Numbered from the stretch's first letter, positions 16,021 to 24,967 are shown. The stretch is DNA of 64,000 nucleotides from an uncultured Bacteroidota bacterium (GCA_902559035.1 CACEGG010000001.1:124001-188000); one strand, 5' to 3'. Notes: a model not told the origin generated them from the letters alone. A program made the numbers and translations.

Positions 16021-17492
16021 TATAATTCAATTAAAAAATTATGGGCATCCATTAGTAGTTTTTCTTTTTTTAATGAATCCATTTTATCAAAACTACTAAT
16101 CAACATTCTCATTCTCGGATTTTTTTTAAAAAAATCTCTCTGTTTATCCATAAATGACCAAAAAAGTCCATCCCAAATATCACTCCATTCACCTTTTTTA
16201 TAGTCACTCATTTTTATAATATAATTACTACTGCTGATGTAAGGCTTGGTCGACATTAATCCTCCATCTGCAAATTGACTCATTCCATAAACATTAGGAA
16301 CCATGACCCAATCGTACGAATCTATAAATACTTCCATAAACCATTTATATACTTCATCTGGGTCAAACTCACATAAAACCATGAAGTTTCCCAAAATCAT
16401 TAGTCTTTCGATATGATTTCCATATGCACTTTTTTCTACTTTTTTTATCGTATCATCAATTGGATCAATTCCAGTGTTACCTTCATAAAAAGATTTGGGT
16501 ATTTTTCTATCAAAGTTCCAGTAGTTTTTTGTTCTTTCTTCAGAACCTTTCGAAACATAAACACCTCTAATAAATTCTCTCCAACCTATAATTTGTCTTA
16601 TAAATCCCTCTGTAGAGTTAATAGGTATTTTATTTTTTTTATAAAATTCTAATGAGTTTTTTACTACGTATTTTGGATTGAGTAGTCCAGAATTAATAAG
16701 TGGAGACAAAACACTATGATTTATAATAGATTCTCCAATAAGTACAGCATCTTCATAGATACCAAACTCATCAAATCTTGTTTTTAAAAAATCATTAAAC
16801 CATAAACGACTAGATTTAAAATCAGTTGGATATAATTGTATATCATTAATTATTCCAAAATTTTCAGTAAAGTTTTTTTGTACGTAATTAACAGAATCTC
16901 TATAGTTTTCACTTTGCAACTTAGAATAATCAAGAGTCGGAGTTTTTTTATTTTTTGGAAATTTATGCCTATTCATGTCATCATATGTCCATTTACCACC
17001 AACAGGATTTTGATCATTATCTATTAAAATTTTCATTTTTTTTCTTTGACTCTTATAGAATGATGTTTGAAACAATTTTTTTTTCTCTGGATTAAAAAAG
17101 GGTAATAAATCATCATGAGCTGTTAAAAAAAGAGGATTTTCTTCAATATTAATTTTGATATTATTTTTTTTGCATGATTTTTTTATTCTTTTTTCAAGCC
17201 AATTGTCCTCTGGATGATAAATATTAATTTCGGTAACATTTATTTTGTCTAAAAAAATTCTAATGTCTGACTCTTGGTTTTTAGTTTCTATATAAGCAAC
17301 ATCAATTCCTTTGCTGAGTAGATAATTCTCATAATTTTTCATTGAACTTCTGTGAAATACTAGCTTTTGTTTATGAAAATTGAATTGTTTAAAAAATAAA
17401 TGTTCTTCAATTAAATAAGTTTTTTTATTATTTAAAAATAAATTGCTTTCTTCAAAAAGCTGATTGGGAAATATTATATTTATGGAGTTCAA
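16020..17492 (-). CDS. Cryptochrome/photolyase-related protein lacking Fe-S cysteines
   Basis: A member of the deoxyribodipyrimidine-photolyase-related family (PhrB/FeS-BCP-like), about 490 residues. It has an N-terminal Rossmann domain (INIIFPNQLFEES) and the C-terminal FAD-binding region with STEGFIRQIIGWREFIRGVY, YGNHIERLMILGNF and VPNVYGMSQFADGG. Agrobacterium PhrB carries an [4Fe-4S] cluster on four Cys; this whole protein has only two Cys and the CxxC...C insertion is replaced by MSDYKKGEWSDIWDG. Start: the track ATG (17525) overlaps phr by 37 bases; a TTG at 17492 overlaps the phr stop as TTGA and fits the family N-terminus better. Substrate (6-4 photoproduct, single-stranded DNA, or signalling) is open. 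Confidence 0.85.
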   Translation of the reverse strand: MNSINIIFPNQLFEESNLFLNNKKTYLIEEHLFFKQFNFHKQKLVFHRSSMKNYENYLLSKGIDVAYIETKNQESDIRIFLDKINVTEINIYHPEDNWLEKRIKKSCKKNNIKINIEENPLFLTAHDDLLPFFNPEKKKLFQTSFYKSQRKKMKILIDNDQNPVGGKWTYDDMNRHKFPKNKKTPTLDYSKLQSENYRDSVNYVQKNFTENFGIINDIQLYPTDFKSSRLWFNDFLKTRFDEFGIYEDAVLIGESIINHSVLSPLINSGLLNPKYVVKNSLEFYKKNKIPINSTEGFIRQIIGWREFIRGVYVSKGSEERTKNYWNFDRKIPKSFYEGNTGIDPIDDTIKKVEKSAYGNHIERLMILGNFMVLCEFDPDEVYKWFMEVFIDSYDWVMVPNVYGMSQFADGGLMSTKPYISSSNYIIKMSDYKKGEWSDIWDGLFWSFMDKQRDFFKKNPRMRMLISSFDKMDSLKKEKLLMDAHNFLIEL

Positions 17493-18787
17493 TTGTTTAA
17501 AGCTTTTTTGTAAGTGATTAAACATCTTTCTCTTGCATATTTGTGATCTATTATTTCTTTTGCATAATCAGAATTTTTATATTCAGGAACCCATTTTTTT
17601 ATGTAGGTAAAATTTTTATCAAACTTTTTGATTTGCTCATGTGGATTAAATATTCTAAAATATGGTGCTGCATCAACTCCGCAACCAGCAACCCATTGCC
17701 AATTACCTACATTGCTTGCAGTCTCGTAATCGAAAAGTTTTTCTCTAAAATATGCTTCACCCCATCTCCAGTCTATTAATAAATGTTTGCACAAAAAACT
17801 TCCCACTAGCATTCTAACTCTATTATGCATAAAACCAGTATTATTTAATTCTCTCATTCCTGCATCAACGAACGGGTATCCAGTTTCACCATTACACCAT
17901 TTTTTAAAATCTTCTTCATTATTTATCCATTCAATTCTATCATACTTCGGTTTAAAACTTTTAGTTATTGTTTCTGGAAAATGATATAAAATTTGTTGAA
18001 AAAACTCTCTCCAAATTAATTCTTTTAAGTAAGTATTGTTATTTGATTGACTTGCTTTTTGTATTAATTTTCTTGTGCTAATAGTTCCAAATCTTAATTT
18101 GACTCCTGCTTTTGATGTAGCATCTAGTGAAGGGAAATTTCTTGTTGATTCATAGTTATCTATAATTTTTTCAGATATATTAGTTTTAAGAAAATTAATA
18201 TTAGATCTTATTAAGCTTATTTTACTACTAAATGGAATTGTATTTATATCAATAAAATTATCAATAAGCTTTTCAGAATTATACTCTTGAACTCCTAACT
18301 CATTCATTTTTTTTATCCATTTTTTAGAATAAGGAGTATATACTCTGTAGGGAGAACCGTCATCCTTAGTTATTTCGTTTTTTTCAAATAACACATGGTC
18401 TTTGAAATCAATAAATTCAATATTATTATCAATTAAAAACTTACTAATAGATGTATCTCTTTTTTTTGAGTAAGGTGTATAGTCTCTGTTAGTATAGACT
18501 TTATTTATTCTGTATTTTTTAATTAGTTCAGAAAAAACATCGATAGGTTTACCCTCCAGACAGTGTATTGATTTATTATTTTTTTGCAATACTACGTTCA
18601 TTTTCTCTATGGACTGATTAATGTAAAATAGTCTGTGATCGTTTTCTTTTAATTTGCTAATGATGTTATGATCATAAATGAAAATAGGTAATACTGGGTG
18701 ATCATTGTTTAGTGCATGAAATAGTCCACAGTTATCATCTAATCTTAGATCTCTTCTAAACCAAAATATGGATATTTTTTTATTCAA
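17489..18787 (-). CDS. Deoxyribodipyrimidine photolyase (class I cryptochrome/photolyase)
   Basis: A 432-residue blue-light repair enzyme that would split cyclobutane pyrimidine dimers using FADH. The antenna domain begins KKISIFWFRRDLRLDDN. The FAD domain contains LKELIWREFFQQILYHFPE, ETGYPFVDAGMRELNNTGFM and HNRVRMLVGSFLCKHLLIDW, then SNVGNWQWVAGCGVDAAPYF. Tryptophans equivalent to the E. coli electron-transfer triad appear present (KKWCNG, LIDWRW, VGNWQW). The start is TTG and directly abuts the stop of the SDR gene (TAATTG). A cryptochrome function cannot be excluded. Confidence 0.92.
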   Translation of the reverse strand: MNKKISIFWFRRDLRLDDNCGLFHALNNDHPVLPIFIYDHNIISKLKENDHRLFYINQSIEKMNVVLQKNNKSIHCLEGKPIDVFSELIKKYRINKVYTNRDYTPYSKKRDTSISKFLIDNNIEFIDFKDHVLFEKNEITKDDGSPYRVYTPYSKKWIKKMNELGVQEYNSEKLIDNFIDINTIPFSSKISLIRSNINFLKTNISEKIIDNYESTRNFPSLDATSKAGVKLRFGTISTRKLIQKASQSNNNTYLKELIWREFFQQILYHFPETITKSFKPKYDRIEWINNEEDFKKWCNGETGYPFVDAGMRELNNTGFMHNRVRMLVGSFLCKHLLIDWRWGEAYFREKLFDYETASNVGNWQWVAGCGVDAAPYFRIFNPHEQIKKFDKNFTYIKKWVPEYKNSDYAKEIIDHKYARERCLITYKKALNN

Positions 18788-19486
18788 TTATCCAAGATTA
18801 ATAATTGACATGCCACCATCTACACCAAATGTTTGACCAGTAACCCAAGAACTTTTATCACTTAATAAAAAGGCAGTTGAATTTGCGATATCGACAGGGC
18901 TTCCACACCTTTTTAATGGATGTCTTTCACCAGCTTTTTCTTTTTTTAAATCATTGTTTAGGAATCTTGATGCCATTGGAGTATCAGTCAATGATGGCGC
19001 TATTACATTTACTCTAATGTTGGGTGCATATTCAGCAGCCAAGGATCTTGCAAAGCCTTCAATAGCACCTTTAGAAGCAGAAACACTAGTATGAAACGGC
19101 ATCCCTACCTTGACAGCTACTGTGCTATATAAAACTATACTTGAATTTCCAGATTTTTTTAAGTTATTAATTACTTTCTGTAAAATTTTAACCATGGATA
19201 GAAAATTAATATTTAGATCTTCTTCAAAAGTTGTAGATTTAATACTTCTAAATGGTCTTAAATTTATACTTCCAGGTAAATAAACAAAACCATGTAATTC
19301 CTCAGGTACCAATTCATCATTAAAATCTGAAGCAATTGCATCATATTGTATATGATTTACATTTAAATCTTTTAAATTTTCTTTATTTCTTGAGGCTACA
19401 TAAACATTATAGTCATGTTGAACAAGTCTTATTGTTTCTAATCCTATTCCAGTTGATCCACCGATAAATAATATATTTTTTTTCAT
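18788..19486 (-). CDS. SDR-family protein without the catalytic tyrosine
   Basis: A 232-residue short-chain dehydrogenase/reductase fold. The nucleotide-binding turn ILFIGGSTGIGLETIRL is intact, a serine lies in SSIVLYSTVAVKVGMPFH, and the C-terminal GQTFGVDGGM is typical. The YxxxK active site reads VSASK, so the proton-donating Tyr is Val while the Lys stays. In my recollection the SDRs next to photolyase genes share this loss. It may bind NAD(P) without redox chemistry or act by another residue. I start at MKKNILFIGG (19486), 4 bp after the SRPBCC stop; an ATG at 19504 is also possible. Confidence 0.85.
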   Translation of the reverse strand: MKKNILFIGGSTGIGLETIRLVQHDYNVYVASRNKENLKDLNVNHIQYDAIASDFNDELVPEELHGFVYLPGSINLRPFRSIKSTTFEEDLNINFLSMVKILQKVINNLKKSGNSSIVLYSTVAVKVGMPFHTSVSASKGAIEGFARSLAAEYAPNIRVNVIAPSLTDTPMASRFLNNDLKKEKAGERHPLKRCGSPVDIANSTAFLLSDKSSWVTGQTFGVDGGMSIINLG

Positions 19487-19490
19487 TGCT

Positions 19491-19952
19491 TTAAAGTTTT
19501 CCAAAAAGTTGGTTAAGTTTATTTTCTCTAAATTGAAATATTAGTTTTAGTTTATTTTTAACAAAAATTGGATGTGCCAATTGTCCTAAAATACCAAAAG
19601 GTAGTTTATAATCAACAATGTCAACCATTTCTATTCCTCCATCAATTTCTTTAATAAAATGTTTGTGGTGCCAAAGAGAATATGGACCAAACCTTTGCTC
19701 ATCAACGAAGTACTCTTTATCTACTACATGAGTAATTTCGGTAACCCATTTAAGATTTAATCCTAGTATAGGACTAACTTTGTATTGAATTATTTGACCG
19801 GGGAAAATTTTTTTGTCAGCGCCACTCAATATTCGAAAATTCATGTATGCGGGCGTTATTTCAGTAAGATTTTTTGGGTTACTTAAAAAATTCCAAGCTT
19901 TTTCAATAGTTATTGGAAGTTTTTGACTTGTTTTAATTTGATATAATTTCAA
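19491..19952 (-). CDS. SRPBCC (polyketide-cyclase-like) protein
   Basis: A helix-grip SRPBCC protein of about 153 residues, the first gene of the photolyase cluster. It contains QKLPITIEKAWNFLSNPKNL, ITPAYMNFRILSG, VTEITHVVDKEYFVDEQRFG and the hydrophobic MVDIVDYKLPFGILGQLAHP. Relatives bind hydrophobic ligands; the ligand here is unknown. The track's start (19991) is a TTG that would add 13 residues; a TTG at 19952 gives the family-like N-terminus MKLYQIKTSQKLPI and leaves a 49-bp divergent promoter gap to the DUF2911 gene. Confidence 0.8.
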   Translation of the reverse strand: MKLYQIKTSQKLPITIEKAWNFLSNPKNLTEITPAYMNFRILSGADKKIFPGQIIQYKVSPILGLNLKWVTEITHVVDKEYFVDEQRFGPYSLWHHKHFIKEIDGGIEMVDIVDYKLPFGILGQLAHPIFVKNKLKLIFQFRENKLNQLFGKL

Positions 19953-20001
19953 TTTTTTAAATTTATTTATAACTTTCAAAAAGTATACCAACCTTTAAAT
20001 C

Positions 20002-20853
20002 ATGAAAAAAAAATCATTTCTTCTATTATTGTCCCTAATTATTGTAACATCATCCTTCGCACAACTAAAATCTCCTAACGCAAGTCCAAGATCAAATATT
20101 TCACAAATCATTGGTCTTGTTAGTATAAATCTAGATTATTCGAGACCCTCAAAAAAAAGTAGAGAAATTTTTGGTGGTTTAGTTCCATATAATAAAATTT
20201 GGAGAACAGGAGCAAATAATCCAACAACTATTTCATTTTCTGATTATGTAAAAATTAATGATCAATTGATTAGTGCTGGCGAATATCACTTGTACTCTGT
20301 CCCAACAGAATCAACACTAGATTTAGTTATTTACGAAAAAACTGATGCATGGGGTTCACTTCCCACTTTTGATAAATCTAAAGTGATAGCAAGGGTATCA
20401 AGCGATTTTATTGATTTGCCAAACACTGTAGAAACATTTACAATTTCTTTTGAAAATATTTCTAATAATGGTTCAACTCTTAATATAATGTGGGATAATA
20501 AATTAGCTGTATATAATATTGATGCTTTAACTAAAGATAAGATGATTAATAACATTAATAATGTAATGAATAATAATCCATCCTCCAATGATTACAGTAG
20601 AGCAGCCATGTACTACTTTGAAGAAGATATTGATATTGAAAAAGCAATGGAATGGATTAATAAAGCATATAAAGATTCTGATAATTTAAGATATTGGCAT
20701 TTAAGATATAAAGCATTGATTTATGAAAAAGCAGGTAAATTAAATAAAGCATTAGAGTACGCAGAAAGTGGATATAAAAGGGCAATAGAAAGTAAAGCAG
20801 TAGACGGAATAAATAGTTTAGAAATTATTTACAGGAGACTAAGTGAAAAATAA
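20002..20853 (+). CDS. DUF2911 domain protein, exported
   Basis: A 283-residue periplasmic or envelope protein with a signal peptide (KKSFLLLLSLIIVTSSFAQ). The DUF2911 beta-sandwich spans about residues 22-170 and is recognised by SPRSNISQIIGLVSINLDYS, the core FGGLVPYNKIWRTGANNPTT and SAGEYHLYSVPTE. A TPR-like helical tail follows (EKAMEWINKAYKDSD, AGKLNKALEYAESGY). DUF2911 is widespread in Bacteroidota and uncharacterised. It is divergent from the photolyase cluster and converges on the symporter with a 3-bp gap. Confidence 0.88.
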   Translation: MKKKSFLLLLSLIIVTSSFAQLKSPNASPRSNISQIIGLVSINLDYSRPSKKSREIFGGLVPYNKIWRTGANNPTTISFSDYVKINDQLISAGEYHLYSVPTESTLDLVIYEKTDAWGSLPTFDKSKVIARVSSDFIDLPNTVETFTISFENISNNGSTLNIMWDNKLAVYNIDALTKDKMINNINNVMNNNPSSNDYSRAAMYYFEEDIDIEKAMEWINKAYKDSDNLRYWHLRYKALIYEKAGKLNKALEYAESGYKRAIESKAVDGINSLEIIYRRLSEK

Positions 20854-20856
20854 TTT

Positions 20857-22518
20857 TTATTTTTTTGAGATATTTGAAAATATTATAGTAATAATCGCTC
20901 CAATAAAGTTTAACCACAGGTAGCCAATTTCAAAATATCCATATATAAAAAAAATCAAAATTTGTGATAAGCATGCAGAATAAAACACTGCATTTCCTTT
21001 AATTTTCTTGAAGAAAAAAGCAACAATAAAAATACCTAAAACAGTGCCATAAAAAAGTGATCCAATTAAATTAACTAGTTCAATTAAATTTTCAAATAAT
21101 CTTCCAACGCTTGCAAATATTATGGCAATTATTCCCCACATTACTGTAAACCATTTTGATGCTTTTAAATAATGATTATCAGATTTTTTTACTAGGTGAT
21201 TTCTTTTATACAAGTCAATAACAGTTGTCGTAGATAATGCATTAAGTTCAGATGCTGTTGAGGACATAGCTGCGCTAAGAATTACGGCAAGTAATAATCC
21301 AATTAATCCTTTAGGTAAATAGTTTAAAATGAAAAAAATAAAAATATAATCTAAATCATTTGACTCAATAGAGGAAGGGGCTATTTCATTTGTAATTGTT
21401 TTTACATTTTGTCGTATTTTCTTTTCTTCAGCATGTAATTCAACGATCTTTTTGTCAAGAGAATTGGAATTTAACAGAATATTATTTTTTATATATTTTA
21501 ACTGAGTTTCTCTTTTTTCTTTTCTCAATGAAATGAATTTCTCTTTTTCAATTATATAATCCTTATTTTGAACTTGTTCTAAATAATTAGTTACCTGTGG
21601 ATTAAAGTTTATGGGTGTATCATTAAATTCAAAAAAAACAAAGACCATTACTCCGGTCAATAAAATAAAGAATTGCATCGGAATCTTTAAAATAGCATTA
21701 AACATTAAACCTAATTGACTTTCTTTTATACTTTTACCTGTCAAGTACCTTTGGACTTGACTTTGATCAGTTCCAAAATAAGAAAGTGCTAAAAAAAATC
21801 CACCAGTAATACCACTCCAAAAGGTATATTTTTTTTCGATATCAAAAGAAAAATCTACTATTTCCATTTTTCCACCAAGGCCTGCAAGTTTTAAAGCATT
21901 GTTAAAGTTGACGTTTTCAGGAAATGAGTTTAATATTAGGAAAAATGCTATTATCATACCACTCATAATAACAAACATTTGTTGTTTTTGGGTTATACTT
22001 ACTGCTTTTGTTCCACCACTTACAGTATAAATAATTACTAGTAGACCAATAGTAAAAATTAATATTTTTAAATCCCAACCAAGTATTGTAGATAAAATAA
22101 TAGCTGGTGCAAAAATTGTTATTCCAGCTCCTAATCCTCTTTGGATTAAAAATAAGATTGAGGCTAAGGTTCTAGTCTTTCTATCAAATCTTTGTTCTAA
22201 ATATTCGTAAGCTGTATAAACTTTAAGTTTGTGGTAAATTGGAATAAAAACTAGACAAACTACAATTATGGCTAGTGGGAGTCCAAAATAAAATTGCACG
22301 AAACCCATACCTTCATCAAAAGCCTGACCTGGTGTCGATAAGAAAGTAATAGCACTAGCTTGAGTAGCCATTACAGATAAACCTACTGTTAACCAATTGG
22401 CTGACCCACCCCCTTTGAGGTGGTCTTTTATTGTATTAAATTTTCTAGTTTTATAAACTCCATAGCCAACTATGAAGGAAATTGTACCAATTAGAATAAA
22501 CCAATCAATTGAGGACAT
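20857..22518 (-). CDS. Sodium:solute symporter (SSS family)
   Basis: A 553-residue inner-membrane transporter with about 13 predicted helices, using a sodium gradient to import an organic solute. Family features are VGLSVMATQASAITFLSTPG, YTAYEYLEQRFDRKTRTLA and SAAMSSTASELNALSTTTVI. Between helices, around residues 325-385, there is a long charged, coiled-coil-prone insertion (KEKRETQLKYIKNN, KKIVELHAEEKKIRQ) absent from textbook family members. The substrate (sugar, sialic acid, amino acid, nucleoside) cannot be told from sequence and the neighbours do not help. Likely monocistronic. Confidence 0.9.
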   Translation of the reverse strand: MSSIDWFILIGTISFIVGYGVYKTRKFNTIKDHLKGGGSANWLTVGLSVMATQASAITFLSTPGQAFDEGMGFVQFYFGLPLAIIVVCLVFIPIYHKLKVYTAYEYLEQRFDRKTRTLASILFLIQRGLGAGITIFAPAIILSTILGWDLKILIFTIGLLVIIYTVSGGTKAVSITQKQQMFVIMSGMIIAFFLILNSFPENVNFNNALKLAGLGGKMEIVDFSFDIEKKYTFWSGITGGFFLALSYFGTDQSQVQRYLTGKSIKESQLGLMFNAILKIPMQFFILLTGVMVFVFFEFNDTPINFNPQVTNYLEQVQNKDYIIEKEKFISLRKEKRETQLKYIKNNILLNSNSLDKKIVELHAEEKKIRQNVKTITNEIAPSSIESNDLDYIFIFFILNYLPKGLIGLLLAVILSAAMSSTASELNALSTTTVIDLYKRNHLVKKSDNHYLKASKWFTVMWGIIAIIFASVGRLFENLIELVNLIGSLFYGTVLGIFIVAFFFKKIKGNAVFYSACLSQILIFFIYGYFEIGYLWLNFIGAIITIIFSNISKK

Positions 22519-22591
22519 AATTAAGAATAATTATTAGTCAGAATTACAAAAAATATAATATATAATATATTAAGTAATAAAATTATATTAT

Positions 22592-22605
22592 ATGGCTTAA
22601 GCCAT
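22592..22605. repeat. 14-bp perfect palindrome ATGGCTTAAGCCAT
   Basis: A perfect inverted repeat in the intergenic region between the maf stop (22607) and the symporter start (22518), in otherwise nearly pure A/T sequence. It could form a short hairpin after maf, or be an operator for the symporter. No T-tract follows directly, so a simple terminator is uncertain. Confidence 0.5.
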
Positions 22606-22606
22606 T

Positions 22607-23194
22607 TCATAAATTCATCGAATTTATAGTTTTAACAAATAAATTTGTTGGAAACCCAAGCACATTGCTATAAGACCCTTCAATTTTTTTTATTCCAATA
22701 TGACCAATATAATCTTGGATACCATAACTTCCTGCTCTATCTAAAACATCTGAGTTTTTTGTATAATAAAGTAAATCATCTTCACATAGATTATCAAAAT
22801 AAACAGTGGTTCTATCACTCACTAGAACTTGACTTTTTATTGTTGACAGACAGATGGAGCTAATTACAACATGTGAAGTATTTTCTAAAGATTTTATCAT
22901 ATCAAATGCTTCTTCTCTAGACTTTGGTTTACCAAGAGCATTATTTTTATGCCAGACAATAGTGTCACATGTTATAAGTAAATCGTTATTTTTTAATTTA
23001 TTTATAATTGGTATTGATTTTTTTTTTGCTAGGTACTCTGTTATATTATTTTCTTTTAAAGAGCTTGGAAATGATTCATCTATGCTTTGATCAATAACTT
23101 TAAATTTGACACCCATTTGTTTAAGTAGTTCGTGTCTTCGTTTAGAACGTGATGCTAATAAAACATTACAAGCGTCCAATTTTTTTGAAAACAT
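22607..23194 (-). CDS. maf: Maf-like nucleoside triphosphate pyrophosphatase
   Basis: Maf/YhdE proteins hydrolyse dTTP, UTP and modified nucleotides and were first linked to septum inhibition. The 195-residue protein has LLASRSKRRHELLKQMG at the N-terminus, LLITCDTIVWHKNNALGKPK around residue 70 with the conserved Asp, SREEAFDMIKSLENTSHVV, and the C-terminal AGSYGIQDYIG. Conserved Ser/Arg/Lys/Asp residues are present. It is 3 bp after the KdsC-like gene, part of the DUF2520-kdsC-maf run. Confidence 0.93.
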   Translation of the reverse strand: MFSKKLDACNVLLASRSKRRHELLKQMGVKFKVIDQSIDESFPSSLKENNITEYLAKKKSIPIINKLKNNDLLITCDTIVWHKNNALGKPKSREEAFDMIKSLENTSHVVISSICLSTIKSQVLVSDRTTVYFDNLCEDDLLYYTKNSDVLDRAGSYGIQDYIGHIGIKKIEGSYSNVLGFPTNLFVKTINSMNL

Positions 23195-23197
23195 TAA

Positions 23198-23719
23198 CTA
23201 AATATTTTGATTTTTTTGATTTAATTTCCACTTGCCTTGTACACGAAGAGTTTGTTCTATAATGTCTCTGACGCATCCTTTTCCACCATTCTTATCAGAA
23301 ATATAATCAGAAATTTCTCTCACCTCAGGACTAGAATCGTATGGACATGCTTTTAAATAAACTAATTTCATAGGAAATACATCAGGAAGGTCATCACCCA
23401 TATACATTGTTTTATTTAAATCAATATTATTTTTAGAGCTGTAGTCTTTAAGATCTTTAACTTTATCACTAGAATTTATATAAACATTAACAACCCCAAG
23501 TCTATTTAATCTGGCTTTTATACCTAAATTATTTGCTCCAGTAATTATTGCTACATTGTAACCAAGTTCAGTTGCTAGTTTAACAGCAATCCCATCTTTA
23601 GTATTAAAACATCTTGACTCATTGCCCTGACTATCAACTATAATTGTTCCGTCAGTAAAAACACCGTCAATATCAAAAATAAATGTATTGATTTCATTAA
23701 GCTTTTCTTTATAGTTCAT
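23198..23719 (-). CDS. kdsC: KdsC-like HAD-IIIA phosphatase
   Basis: Probably 3-deoxy-D-manno-octulosonate 8-phosphate phosphatase, which supplies KDO for lipid A attachment. The 173-residue protein has no cap domain, as in KdsC. HAD motif I FIFDIDGVFTDGTI carries the nucleophile Asp, FNTKDGIAVKLATELGYNVA follows, motif II is AIITGANNLG, and motif IV is MGDDLPDVFPMKL. Related HAD-IIIA phosphatases of other sugars cannot be ruled out. Its start overlaps the end of the DUF2520 gene by 11 bases. Confidence 0.88.
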   Translation of the reverse strand: MNYKEKLNEINTFIFDIDGVFTDGTIIVDSQGNESRCFNTKDGIAVKLATELGYNVAIITGANNLGIKARLNRLGVVNVYINSSDKVKDLKDYSSKNNIDLNKTMYMGDDLPDVFPMKLVYLKACPYDSSPEVREISDYISDKNGGKGCVRDIIEQTLRVQGKWKLNQKNQNI

Positions 23720-24470
23720 TGTTTAATTTTGTTATTTCTTTTGAAATAGTTTCATAAATTTTAAAGTGGTTAGAACCTTTTAATAAATGTAAGTGTTTTT
23801 TTATTGTTTTTATATCATTTCTAATTGCAGGACCAGTTTGAGCATTTTTTGAATTTAAGAATTTCAACTTTTCTGTAGTTTCTACAGTCAATGGGTTTAG
23901 AATATTAGTATCTATGCTATTGGACTTTAATATTTCATCGGCTATAACTCTCATGTAATTGGTAAAGTTATTGGCAAATACTGCTGAAACATGAATTGCT
24001 AATCTTTGATTACTTGACGCTATTAACACTTTTTCAGATAATAATGATCCAAGTTTTCTAATCTTCTTTAAATTTCTATCTGAATTACTCTCAATAGCAA
24101 TTGGAATTTCTTTGAAACTTATTTTTTTTTCTTTACTAAAAGTCTGAATAGGATAAAAAACCCCATGAGATAAGTGATCTGATAAAACATCCATTTTTGT
24201 TGATCCAGAACAATGTAATACAATATTATTTCTTTTGGTTGTTATTTTTTTAGAAATCTTTTTTATGTAATCATCAGATACACATATTATATAAAAATCG
24301 GCCTCTTTTAGCTTCGTTAAACAATTACAATAATTTATGGAATTATTAAACTCTTTTGGAAGAGTTTTTTTTCTTCCAAATATTTCAATCAAATTAATAT
24401 CAATATTTGACATAAAAATTTCACTAAAGTGAAATGCCAAGTTTCCAGTCCCGATTATAGAAATATTCAT
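23709..24470 (-). CDS. Rossmann-fold DUF2520 oxidoreductase-like protein
   Basis: A 253-residue protein with an N-terminal NAD(P)-binding domain ([18 protein letters not shown]) and a C-terminal helical DUF2520 domain from about residue 130. Other segments are [16 protein letters not shown] and [20 protein letters not shown] with FYPIQTFSK. The fold resembles ProC and F420-dependent NADP oxidoreductases, but no substrate is known. I start at [10 protein letters not shown] (24470), because the track's start adds 11 residues ahead of the first strand. Confidence 0.85.
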   Translation of the reverse strand: MNISIIGTGNLAFHFSEIFMSNIDINLIEIFGRKKTLPKEFNNSINYCNCLTKLKEADFYIICVSDDYIKKISKKITTKRNNIVLHCSGSTKMDVLSDHLSHGVFYPIQTFSKEKKISFKEIPIAIESNSDRNLKKIRKLGSLLSEKVLIASSNQRLAIHVSAVFANNFTNYMRVIADEILKSNSIDTNILNPLTVETTEKLKFLNSKNAQTGPAIRNDIKTIKKHLHLLKGSNHFKIYETISKEITKLNNEL

Positions 24471-24522
24471 TAATCCATAAAAATACGAATAATGTTCATT
24501 CAATCGAATTCATTTTTTTTCT

Positions 24523-24530
24523 TACGTTTG
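24523..24530 (+). promoter_or_regulatory. -7 box (TACGTTTG) for ndk
   Basis: An exact TAnnTTTG match 17 bases before the ndk ATG, giving a leader of about 10 bases. No clear -33 TTTG at the right spacing. Confidence 0.55.
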
Positions 24531-24547
24531 CAAAAAAAATTATAAAA

Positions 24548-24967
24548 ATGAATAATAGAACGTTCACAATGATTAAACCTGACGCAGTAGAGAATGGTCA
24601 TATAGGTGCAATTTTAGAAAAAATAAATAGTGCAGGATTTAAAATTGTTGCAATGAAATTGACAAAACTTAGTAAAGAGAAGGCAGAAAAATTTTATGAA
24701 GTTCACAATGAACGTCCCTTTTTTGGTGAACTAGTAGCTTTCATGAGTAGAGGTCCTATCGTTGCTGCAATTCTTGAAAAAAATAACGCTGTTGAAGAAT
24801 TTAGAAAATTGATTGGAGCGACAAATCCAGCTGAAGCTGAAGAAGGTACCATTAGAAATTTATATGCGACTTCAATGGGCGAAAATGCTGTTCATGGTTC
24901 TGATAGTGATGCAAATGCAGAAATTGAGGGAGCTTTTCATTTTAGCTCAGAAGAAATTTTATCTTAA
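24548..24967 (+). CDS. ndk: Nucleoside diphosphate kinase
   Basis: Ndk moves the terminal phosphate between NTPs and dNTPs through a phosphohistidine. The 139-residue protein is of normal bacterial length: [20 protein letters not shown] at the N-terminus, [20 protein letters not shown], and [15 protein letters not shown], where the His is the phosphorylated residue. It is expressed from its own promoter and its end overlaps the DUF721 gene on the other strand by 9 bases. Confidence 0.97.
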   Translation: MNNRTFTMIKPDAVENGHIGAILEKINSAGFKIVAMKLTKLSKEKAEKFYEVHNERPFFGELVAFMSRGPIVAAILEKNNAVEEFRKLIGATNPAEAEEGTIRNLYATSMGENAVHGSDSDANAEIEGAFHFSSEEILS

